This document shows, one piece after another, positions 23,010-29,410 of a stretch of 32,195 nt of DNA. The translations under genes and the position numbers were made by a program. Each line of letters starts with the position of its first letter. The first letter of the stretch is position 1. This stretch comes from Micromonospora chalcea. Its GTDB lineage: Bacteria; Actinomycetota; Actinomycetes; Mycobacteriales; Micromonosporaceae. The stretch is from positions 1 to 32,195 of the forward strand of contig NZ_MAGP01000160.1 in assembly GCF_002926165.1 (NCBI RefSeq), in the 5' to 3' direction. Under the pieces are notes generated by a model, which made no database searches, had not been told where the DNA came from, and saw only the letters and a list, made by a program, of their open reading frames with translations.

Positions 23010-23696
23010 TCAGTTGTTCAGCCCGACCGCCGTCATCCGCGCGGTGTGCGCCTCGGTCAGCCGGCGCAGCAGCCCCGGCACGTCCCCGCCGGTCCGGCCG
23101 ATCAACGCGCTGAGCGCGCCCCGGTCGGCGGCGGCGACCCGGCCGGCCTGGGACAGCGCCTCCCCGAGCAGCCGCCGGGCCCACATGGAGAGCCGGCCCG
23201 CGGCCCGGGGATCGGCCTCGATCGCGGCCCGGATCTCGGCCGCGGCGAACTCGGCGTACCGGGAGTCGTGCAGCACGTCGAGCAGCAGCGTCCGCTCCGG
23301 CCCGTCCAGGCCGTCGGCGATCCCGCGCAGGAAGTCGTCGGTGATCGCGTCGCCCACGTACGCCTTCGTCACCGCCTCCGCCCAGTCCCGCGGCTCGGTC
23401 GAGTCGTGGTACGCCCGCAGCGCCTCGACGTAGGGGACCATCGCCTCCTCCGGGGTGACGCCCCACGCGGCGAGGCGGTCGGTCAGCCAGCGATAGTGGG
23501 CGATCTCCGCGGCGGCCATCTCGCTGAGCGCGGCGCGGCGGCCCAGGTCGGGCGCGAGGCGGGCGTCGGCGGCGAGGCGGTCGAAGGCGAGCAGTTCGCC
23601 GTACGCGACGAGCCCGAACAGGTCGATCGCGGCGGAATCGGGGGCGGTGGGACCGGCGGCGGCAGAGCCGGTCGCGGCGGGGTCGGGGGCGGCCAC
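23010..23696 (-). CDS. Ferritin-like fold protein (MiaE_2-like)
   Basis: The 228-residue product is helical, with carboxylate and histidine residues spaced as in diiron ferritin-like proteins: LVAYGELLAFDRLA, EMAAAEIAHYRWL (ExxxxxxH spacing), AYVGDAITDDFLR and YAEFAAAEIRAAIE. It resembles Rv3210c of M. tuberculosis and the MiaE_2 family, named for likeness to tRNA hydroxylase MiaE. A true tRNA-hydroxylase activity is not shown and the i6A pathway partners are not nearby. The first 20 residues are Ala/Pro-rich. The likely start is GTG 23696. Position between DUF3107 and the DEAD-box helicase is as in mycobacteria. Confidence 0.78.
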   Translation of the reverse strand: MAAPDPAATGSAAAGPTAPDSAAIDLFGLVAYGELLAFDRLAADARLAPDLGRRAALSEMAAAEIAHYRWLTDRLAAWGVTPEEAMVPYVEALRAYHDSTEPRDWAEAVTKAYVGDAITDDFLRGIADGLDGPERTLLLDVLHDSRYAEFAAAEIRAAIEADPRAAGRLSMWARRLLGEALSQAGRVAAADRGALSALIGRTGGDVPGLLRRLTEAHTARMTAVGLNN

Positions 23697-23981
23697 GAGC
23701 GCAGGCTACCGGCGCCAACGCTGTGACTCAAGTCACATCGAGCCGCCCCGCGCGCACGGCCACCACCTGGGAATCGGGACGACTCAGGGGCCGTTCAGGT
23801 AGGATGAGACAGTTGCCGTGGGCACCGATTCGGTCAGCTTCGCTGATCAAGACCGGTCCCCGACGCGCGTGCGGCCCGGTCCGGCTCGGCGATTCGCCCC
23901 CGACCGCGTGGCCCGCGCCACACACCGAACGCGCCCTGAGGACATGAGGGGCGCACCACGAGAGGGCACCCCCACATCCAC
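23697..23981 (+). promoter_or_regulatory. Promoter and long structured 5' leader of the DEAD-box helicase gene
   Basis: This is the longest gene-free stretch in the window (285 bases). TAGGAT at 23800-23805 fits a -10 box, which would give a leader of about 170 bases. The leader can fold: TCAGC-TTC-GCTGA near 23836-23848 and GTGGC/GCCAC near 23908-23922 are clear stems, and two GGTCC-containing stretches could pair with GGACC partners. There is no normally spaced ribosome-binding site before ATG 23982; GAGAGGG is about 13 bases away. RNA helicase genes often have long regulated leaders, so RNA-level control is plausible. No known riboswitch is recognised. Confidence 0.45.
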
Positions 23982-23985
23982 ATGA
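23944..23985 (+). CDS. Possible 13-codon leader ORF overlapping the helicase start
   Basis: ATG 23944 opens a short frame encoding MRGAPREGTPTST, with stop TGA at 23983-23985 overlapping the helicase ATG (ATGA). Such overlap allows translational coupling and would explain the missing ribosome-binding site of the helicase. GAGG lies only 2 bases before this ATG, which is poor spacing. It may be chance. Confidence 0.3.
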   Translation: MRGAPREGTPTST

Positions 23986-25640
23986 GCGACCAGATTTCCG
24001 GCCAGCCACTGGCCCCCACCGCTCCGGTCCCGCCGGAGGCACCCACGTTCGCCGCGCTCGGCGCGCGGCAGGAGACCGTCGAGGCGCTGGCCGCCGCCGG
24101 CATCACCCGCGCCTTCGCCATCCAGGAGTACGCGCTGCCGATCGCGCTGCGCGGCGCCGACCTGATCGGGCAGGCCCCGACCGGCACCGGCAAGACGCTC
24201 GGCTTCGGCATCCCGCTGCTGGAGCGCGTGTTCGCCCCGTCCGAGGGCAGCGACGGCGTCCCGCAGGCGCTCGTCGTCGTACCCACCCGTGAGCTGGGCA
24301 TCCAGGTCGCCAAGGACCTCGACGCCGCCGGTCGCACCCGGGGCGTCCGGGTGCTGCCGATCTACGGCGGCGTGGCGTACGAGCCGCAGATCGAGGCGCT
24401 GCGCAGGGGCGTCGAGATCCTGGTCGGCACCCCCGGCCGCCTGCTGGACCTGCAGAAGCAGAAGCACCTGCGGCTCGACCGGGTCCGCGCGCTCGTCCTC
24501 GACGAGGCCGACCGCATGCTCGACCTGGGCTTCCTGGACGACGTCGAGAAGATCCTGGCGATGCTGCCGGAGGACCGGCAGACCATGCTGTTCTCGGCCA
24601 CCATGCCGGACCCGATCGTCGCGCTGTCGCGGCGGTTCCTGCGCCGGCCGGTGACGATCCACGCCGGGCACACCGCCGAGACCGGCCCGTCGCCGCAGAC
24701 CACGCAGCTCGCGTACCGCACGCACTCGCTGAACAAGGTCGAGATCGTGGCGCGCATCCTCCAGGCGGAGGGCCGTGGCCTGACCATGATCTTCACCCGT
24801 ACGAAGCGGGCCGCCGACCGGGTCGCCGAGGATCTCGACTTCCGTGGTTTCGCCGTGGCCGCCGTGCACGGCGATCTCGGCCAGGGCGCGCGGGAGCGGG
24901 CGCTGCGGGCGTTCCGCGCCGGCAAGATCGACACGCTGGTCGCGACCGACGTGGCGGCCCGGGGCATCGACGTCACCGGCGTCACGCACGTGATCAACTA
25001 CGACTGCCCCGAGGACCAGGACACCTACACCCACCGCATCGGCCGTACCGGCCGGGCCGGGGCCACGGGTGTCGCGGTGACGTTCGTCGACTGGGACGAC
25101 ATGCCCCGCTGGCGGATCATCGACAAGACGCTCGGGCTGGACATGCCCGAGCCGCCGGAGACGTACCACACCTCCGCGCACCTCTACACCGACCTGGCCA
25201 TCCCCACCGACGTCAGCGGCACGCTGCCGACCGCCGAACGCACCCGCGCCGGGCTGTCCGCCGAGGTCGAGGAGGACCTGGGTGGCGGCGGCCGGGCACG
25301 CCGGGGCGCGCGTCGGGGTGACAGCCGGGGCCGCGAGCGCGGCGACCGTGACCGTGGTGACCGCGGTCGGGGCCGTACCAGCGACGGCGGGGACGCGCCC
25401 GCCGGGCAGGCCGAGGCCGGGGACGGCGAGGCGACCCGTACGCCGCGTCGGCGGCGTCGTCGCCGGGCCGGCGAGACGGTGGCCGGCGAGCCGACCGCGG
25501 TGATCAGCACCGAGGGCTCGACCGAGACCGCCGCCGCACCGCAGGCCGCGGAGGGTGAGACGGCGAGCAAGCCGCGTCGCCGCCGTCGCCGCCGCAGCGG
25601 CAGCACCGGCGCGCCCGCCGAAGCCAGCAACGCCGACTGA
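23982..25640 (+). CDS. DEAD-box ATP-dependent RNA helicase (RhlE-like)
   Basis: A 552-residue RNA helicase that unwinds structured RNA in ribosome assembly or RNA decay. The motifs in order are the Q motif (FAIQEYALPIAL, 45-56), I APTGTGKT (65-72), Ia PTRELGIQ, GTPGRLLD, II DEAD (174-177), III SAT (205-207), V ATDVAARGIDV and VI HRIGRTGRAG. From about residue 425 follows a tail with RGxR-type and Arg-rich clusters (RRGARRGDSRGRERGDRDRG and two KPRRRRRRR-like runs) alternating with acidic and Ala-rich parts, suited to RNA binding. It corresponds in position to Rv3211 (rhlE) of M. tuberculosis. The start at ATG 23982 is supported by the protein and by the overlap with a short leader frame. Confidence 0.93.
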   Translation: MSDQISGQPLAPTAPVPPEAPTFAALGARQETVEALAAAGITRAFAIQEYALPIALRGADLIGQAPTGTGKTLGFGIPLLERVFAPSEGSDGVPQALVVVPTRELGIQVAKDLDAAGRTRGVRVLPIYGGVAYEPQIEALRRGVEILVGTPGRLLDLQKQKHLRLDRVRALVLDEADRMLDLGFLDDVEKILAMLPEDRQTMLFSATMPDPIVALSRRFLRRPVTIHAGHTAETGPSPQTTQLAYRTHSLNKVEIVARILQAEGRGLTMIFTRTKRAADRVAEDLDFRGFAVAAVHGDLGQGARERALRAFRAGKIDTLVATDVAARGIDVTGVTHVINYDCPEDQDTYTHRIGRTGRAGATGVAVTFVDWDDMPRWRIIDKTLGLDMPEPPETYHTSAHLYTDLAIPTDVSGTLPTAERTRAGLSAEVEEDLGGGGRARRGARRGDSRGRERGDRDRGDRGRGRTSDGGDAPAGQAEAGDGEATRTPRRRRRRRAGETVAGEPTAVISTEGSTETAAAPQAAEGETASKPRRRRRRRSGSTGAPAEASNAD

Positions 25641-25655
25641 CGAACACCAACGGAA

Positions 25656-25687
25656 ACGGCCTCCCGGACCCCGGTCCCGGAGGCCGT
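25656..25687 (+). terminator. Hairpin terminator after the helicase gene
   Basis: Arms 25656-25670 and 25673-25687 pair with one mismatch (ACGGCCTCC against GGAGGCCGT outside, GGACC against GGTCC inside), starting 15 bases after the helicase stop. Confidence 0.65.
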
Positions 25688-25715
25688 CCCCGTCCCACGA
25701 CCGCCGGACCCACGC

Positions 25716-25778
25716 GGTGATCATGAAGTTGACGGCGCGACACGCCGTGCTCACGTACGGCCAACCTCATGATCAACC
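25716..25778. repeat. Imperfect intergenic palindrome, REP-like
   Basis: The arms GGTGATCATGAAGTTG (25716-25731) and CAACCTCATGATCAACC (25762-25778) are nearly complementary and flank a GC-rich centre that has its own stem (GGCG...CGCC). ATCATGAAGTT is AT-rich and unlike the coding DNA around it. From memory, elements with this core are repeated in Micromonospora genomes; that needs a search. It sits in the 183-base gap before the methyltransferase gene, beyond the helicase terminator. Confidence 0.5.
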
Positions 25779-25823
25779 AGGCCGGCGGGGTGGGTGGGTG
25801 GAGAACTGGAGAGGTAGGTAGGA

Positions 25824-26972
25824 ATGCCGGAAGCGCTGGAATCGGCGCTCGCCGAGGTACGGGCGTTGCTGCTCGCGCCGGGGCTGACCCGGGCGGTGGC
25901 CGCCGGGCGGCGTCGTGGGCAGCGTCCCTCGGTGGTACGCGCGGAACTGCGCCCGGTCGCGCTCAAGAGCGGCCCCCGGTTGCAGATCGCCACTTCGGAC
26001 GGGTCACGGCCGCACACCCGCAACGTGGCGCCGGGAGCCGAGGCCGACGCCGCGGTGGACGAACTGCTCGCCGAGCCGTTCGGCAACTGGCACGTCGAGA
26101 CCGCCGACGCCACGATCCAGCTCCGGGTGACGAAGTCCGGTGAGGCGCAGGTGCACCGCGCGGCGGCCAGCCGTACCGCCGGCGAGCCGGAGCGGCACGA
26201 CCGGGCCAAGGAGTGGCTGCTCGACCCGGGTGATCCCCTCTTCCGGGAGATCGGCGGCTCGGCGGCCAAACGCCGGCAGGTCGACGCGCTGGTGCGCGCG
26301 CTGGCCGCGACGCTGCCCGACGACCTCACCGGCCCGCTGCGGGTGGTGGACCTGGGCTGCGGCAACGCGTACCTGACCTTCGCCGCCTACCGCTACCTGA
26401 TGCGGCGCGGCCTGGACGTGACACTCGTCGGCGTGGACGTACGCGAGGACCAGCGCCGCCGCAACACCGAGCTGGCCGAGCGGCTGGGCTGGGCCGACCG
26501 GGTCAGCTTCGTGGCCGGCACCATCGCCGAGGCGCCCGTCGAACCGGCGCCGGACCTGGTGCTCGCGCTGCACGCCTGCGACACCGCCACCGACGAGGCG
26601 CTGGCCCGGGCGGTGCGCTGGGACGCCCGCTGGGTGCTCGCCGCGCCCTGCTGCCACCACGACCTGGCCGCCCAGCTCCGGGCGCGCCCGGCGCCGGGCC
26701 CGTACGAGCTGCTGACCCGGCAGGGCATCCTCCGGGAGCGGTTCGCCGACGTGCTGACCGACGCGCTGCGGGCCGGTCTGCTGCGCCTGCACGGGTACCG
26801 CGCCGAGGTGGTGGAGTTCGTCGACTCCCAGCACACGCCGCGCAACCTGCTCATCCGGGCACGCCGGACGGCCGGAGCGCCGACCGACGGGCAGCGCGCC
26901 GAGTATCGCGAGCTGGTCGGCCAGTGGGGCGTGACGCCCCGGCTGGAGACGCTGCTGGCGGAGCGGGCCTGA
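25824..26972 (+). CDS. SAM-dependent methyltransferase, Methyltransf_32/METTL25-like
   Basis: The 382-residue product has an N-terminal domain of about 140 residues without obvious match, then a Rossmann methyltransferase domain: motif I VVDLGCGNAYLTFAAY (174-189), LVGVDVRED for the SAM ribose acid residue, LALHACDTATDEAL and the unusual APCCHHDLAAQL. The CDTATD and CCHH segments are typical of the Methyltransf_32 family, which includes eukaryotic METTL25-type proteins. The substrate, RNA or protein, is not known. A purine-rich ribosome-binding region (GAGAGGTAGGTAGGA) ends right at ATG 25824. The 3' end lies 8 bases from the convergent membrane-protein gene. Confidence 0.82.
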   Translation: MPEALESALAEVRALLLAPGLTRAVAAGRRRGQRPSVVRAELRPVALKSGPRLQIATSDGSRPHTRNVAPGAEADAAVDELLAEPFGNWHVETADATIQLRVTKSGEAQVHRAAASRTAGEPERHDRAKEWLLDPGDPLFREIGGSAAKRRQVDALVRALAATLPDDLTGPLRVVDLGCGNAYLTFAAYRYLMRRGLDVTLVGVDVREDQRRRNTELAERLGWADRVSFVAGTIAEAPVEPAPDLVLALHACDTATDEALARAVRWDARWVLAAPCCHHDLAAQLRARPAPGPYELLTRQGILRERFADVLTDALRAGLLRLHGYRAEVVEFVDSQHTPRNLLIRARRTAGAPTDGQRAEYRELVGQWGVTPRLETLLAERA

Positions 26973-26980
26973 GGGGCGCG

Positions 26981-27409
26981 CTACCGCCCCCGGTCGCCCC
27001 GGTTGCGATCGCCCCGGTCCAGCACAGACACGCGCTCACCACGGTTGGCGGGCCGCTCGCCGTCCTCGGCCGCGGTCGGGAACGGCACCACCTTCCCGCC
27101 GAGCTGCTCGGCGTTGCCGGCGGCGGCGAAGGCGTTCCACGAGATGTCCACGAGCATCCGCTTCAGCTCGGCATGCCGGAGGGCGGCGTTGCGCTGCAAC
27201 GCCATCCGCGCTCCCAACACCACCGAGGCCAGCGTGGTGCAGATCGCGCCGGTCGCGGCGATCAGGTGTACGCCGGTCGCCTCGCCACCGCGTACCGCCA
27301 GCACCAGCAGCCAGATCCAGAAGCCGAGAGCGAACAACGCGGCCTTGGCCACGAAGAAGAGGCTCACCGCGCCGGGGCGATGCGGTACGGGACGGTCCGG
27401 CTCGGCCAT
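26981..27409 (-). CDS. Small membrane protein with two helices, function unknown
   Basis: The 142-residue product has two hydrophobic segments, about 20-41 (FFVAKAALFALGFWIWLLVL) and about 47-72 (GVHLIAATGAICTTLASVVL), with a hydrophilic C-terminal half rich in charged residues and ending in a repeated DRGDRNRGDRGR. The tail is probably cytoplasmic. I do not recognise a family. ATG 27409 is chosen because GGAGGAG lies 4-5 bases upstream; an earlier in-frame ATG at 27439 lacks one. It is divergent from the XRE regulator gene, so the regulator may act on it. Confidence 0.75.
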   Translation of the reverse strand: MAEPDRPVPHRPGAVSLFFVAKAALFALGFWIWLLVLAVRGGEATGVHLIAATGAICTTLASVVLGARMALQRNAALRHAELKRMLVDISWNAFAAAGNAEQLGGKVVPFPTAAEDGERPANRGERVSVLDRGDRNRGDRGR

Positions 27410-27601
27410 GCTTCTCCTCCATCGATTCTCAGGGTTCACTCAGCCTATTACCCGAAGCGCATTACCCGAAGCAGGCTTCCGCATTCACCGAGTCCCGCCG
27501 ACGAGATCTCCGGACCGATCAGTCAGTTACTTCTGCGCCCCGGCGTACTAGGCTCGATCGGCAGAGCCGGGCCACCGGCGGGAGGGGCAGATCCGACAGG
27601 G
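27410..27601. promoter_or_regulatory. Divergent regulatory region with paired 12-bp direct repeats
   Basis: ATTACCCGAAGC occurs twice, at 27447-27458 and 27461-27472, with a 14-base period and so not quite on the same helix face. On the minus strand the copies read GCTTCGGGTAAT and lie 38-63 bases before the membrane-protein start. On the plus strand, TAGGCT (27549-27554) with a weak TTACTT 16-17 bases upstream could be the promoter for the XRE gene. The direct repeats are a good candidate operator. The protein that binds is not shown. Confidence 0.4.
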
Positions 27602-28021
27602 ATGGGTTCGGCAGACGTTTCGCCGCAGATGGCCTTCGCGCGCTTCGTACGCCGGGCCATCGACGACGCGCGCGAGGAACGCGGCTGGACGGTCACCGAT
27701 CTGGCCACCCACACCGGAGTCGGCCGCTCGACGGTGTTCCGCTGGCTGGCCGGCGACTGGCAGGACTACCCCGAACTCGCCAAGGTGCGCGGCTTCTGCG
27801 CCGCTCTCGACCTGCCCGTGGCGGCCGCGTTCCGCGCGCTGGGCCTGCCCGACGCCGGTCCGGTGCCGCGCCGCCGAGGTGCCGAGGAGGGTCCGGTGGA
27901 GGCCGACGTGCGGGTGATCCTGGACCGGCTGGCCGACCCGAGCGTGCCCGCCGAGGAGAAGCACCACATCCGTGATCTGCTCCGCTACCTGGCCCGCCGC
28001 CCGGTCCGCCGCGCCGGCTGA
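27602..28021 (+). CDS. XRE-family helix-turn-helix regulator
   Basis: The 139-residue product has a Cro/CI-type HTH in the first 70 residues: ARFVRRAIDDAREERGWTVT followed by DLATHTGVGRSTVFRWLAGD (recognition helix VGRSTVFRW). The middle, FCAALDLPVAAAFRALGLP, continues the XRE fold. The C-terminal 40 residues form a helical region (RVILDRLADPSVPAEEKHHI) that may mediate dimer formation. No ligand domain is present. ATG 27602 is the upstream start; its GGAGGGG is about 15 bases away, so a second in-frame ATG at 27629 is possible. Target genes are unknown; the divergent membrane-protein gene is the obvious candidate. Confidence 0.8.
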   Translation: MGSADVSPQMAFARFVRRAIDDAREERGWTVTDLATHTGVGRSTVFRWLAGDWQDYPELAKVRGFCAALDLPVAAAFRALGLPDAGPVPRRRGAEEGPVEADVRVILDRLADPSVPAEEKHHIRDLLRYLARRPVRRAG

Positions 28022-28029
28022 CCGAGGGC

Positions 28030-29064
28030 TCAGGCCACTGTCAGCGTGAACTCGGCGGTCCGCACCACGCCGCCGACCTGGAAGTCCAGGAACATCCGGT
28101 AGTTGCCCGGCCCCGGCGCGGTCAGCCAGAACGTCACCTCGTCGCCGTCGCGCACCGGCTCCGGGTGTACGTGCAGGTAACCGAGGTCGCCCTCGCGCAG
28201 CGCGACCAGGTGCCCGAACGCGCCGAGGTACGGCTGAAGCGGCGCTGCCGCGCCGTCCGCGCCGGTGATCCGGAACCGCAGCGGCACCGAGCGTCCCACC
28301 TCCGGGGTGCCCGTGTACGCGGCGGTGAACCCGTCGACGGTGGCCGACGTCGCGGCGGCGGGCAACGGCCGGGGCCGGTACGCGCCGGGCGCGGCCAGGT
28401 CGGCGCCGAGCACCACGGCGACCTGGCCACCGTCGTCGGCGACGGCGGTGAAGTCCGCGTACATCCGCCAGGCGCCCGCCTCGATCGGCCCGAGCGGCAC
28501 CGACCAGGTGCCGTCGGCGGCCATCGTGGGGTGCAGGTGCAGGTAACCGCTCAGGTCACGGCGCACCACGATCACATGCATCGGCTTGTCGTGCACCACG
28601 GCGAACCGGGTCACCGCGCGGCGCTTGTCGTCGCGGATCTGGAAGCGCAGCTCACCGACGCGGCCGGCGGTCAGCTCGGCGTTCGACGGGACCAGCGTGT
28701 AACCGGCCGAGGTGACGGACAGCCCGGCCGCGCCGTCGCCGCCGCCCTGGGTGACGGTGGCGCCGTCGTGGGAGTGCGCGCCGGTGCCGGGCGCGTGGGC
28801 GTGCATGCCGCCGTCGCCCGTGGTGGCCCCGCTCGCCGTGGCTGCGGGCCGCGCCGGGTCGGCGGGCGCGTTCATCCGGCCGAGCCCGAACCCGAGCAGC
28901 ACGGCGAGCACGAGCCCGCCCACCACCAGGGCCAACCGCAGCGTCTCCCGATCCACCGCGATCGGGCCGCCCGCGGCCACCCCGGCGCGGGGCGGTGTCG
29001 CGCCGGCCACGGCGTCGTCGGGGACGACGCCGGTGCCGGACGTGCCGGACGACGACTCAGGCAC
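28030..29064 (-). CDS. Membrane-anchored His-rich protein, probable metal (copper) handling
   Basis: The 344-residue product has an N-terminal cytoplasmic part, one membrane helix at about 43-63 (LRLALVVGGLVLAVLLGFGL), a His/Met-rich stretch GGMHAHAPGTGAHSHDGA (85-102) and two beta-rich domains containing HDKPMHVIVV, GYLHLHPTMAADG and LGYLHVHPEPVRDGDE. The repeated HxHP motifs and the His/Met segment suit periplasm-side metal binding. The start GTG 29064 lies inside the end of the copZ gene (8-base overlap), so the two are translationally coupled. Copper is inferred from the CopZ partner. A copper-exporting P-type ATPase is not next to it, which is unusual. It ends 8 bases from the convergent XRE gene. 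Confidence 0.72.
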   Translation of the reverse strand: MPESSSGTSGTGVVPDDAVAGATPPRAGVAAGGPIAVDRETLRLALVVGGLVLAVLLGFGLGRMNAPADPARPAATASGATTGDGGMHAHAPGTGAHSHDGATVTQGGGDGAAGLSVTSAGYTLVPSNAELTAGRVGELRFQIRDDKRRAVTRFAVVHDKPMHVIVVRRDLSGYLHLHPTMAADGTWSVPLGPIEAGAWRMYADFTAVADDGGQVAVVLGADLAAPGAYRPRPLPAAATSATVDGFTAAYTGTPEVGRSVPLRFRITGADGAAAPLQPYLGAFGHLVALREGDLGYLHVHPEPVRDGDEVTFWLTAPGPGNYRMFLDFQVGGVVRTAEFTLTVA

Positions 29065-29287
29065 CGCCGCCGACCAGCTCGTAACCCGCCTCGTCCACGG
29101 CGGCACGGACCGACTCGACCGCCAGCGGGGCGTCACTGGTGACGGTGGCGGTGCCACCGGCCAGATCGATCCGGACCTCCTCGACGCCGGGCAGCGCGGA
29201 CAGCTCCTCGGTCACCGCCCGGACGCAGTGTTCGCAGGTCATCCCGGTCACGGCATACGTCTGGACGACGGGTAGCTGCTCGGTCAT
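29057..29287 (-). CDS. copZ: CopZ-like heavy-metal-associated domain metallochaperone
   Basis: The 76-residue product is a single HMA domain, with the metal-binding loop GMTCEHC (C18, C21), the following helix VRAVTEELSALPGVEEVRI and the closing strand ATVTSDAPLAVESVRAAVDEAGYE. Such proteins carry Cu(I) to a P-type ATPase or regulator in the cytoplasm. It is first in a two-gene unit with the His-rich membrane protein. No CsoR gene or CsoR-type operator is visible, and no copper ATPase is adjacent, so partner proteins must be elsewhere. Confidence 0.88.
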   Translation of the reverse strand: MTEQLPVVQTYAVTGMTCEHCVRAVTEELSALPGVEEVRIDLAGGTATVTSDAPLAVESVRAAVDEAGYELVGGGA

Positions 29288-29410
29288 GGCCCCACGGTAC
29301 CGCCGGTCACCTGCGGCTCCGCCGACGGTCCGCCGACGGTGGCGACGCTCGCATTCCGGCCGCGCCGGGAACTTTTCGACGGCCGGGACCTGTCACGCGG
29401 ACGCGACGGG
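29288..29410. other. Intergenic region between copZ and recQ (same strand)
   Basis: This 123-base gap follows the recQ stop and precedes copZ on the minus strand. It should hold a recQ terminator and the copZ promoter. I see a short direct repeat (CCGACGGT at two positions near 29322-29340) and an imperfect inverted repeat around 29387-29412. No recognisable metal-regulator site was found. Confidence 0.3.

Noticed and set aside
29288..29410. CsoR-type copper operator before copZ.
   Set aside because: No GC-rich CsoR-like palindrome with the usual TACCC and GGGTA arms was found.
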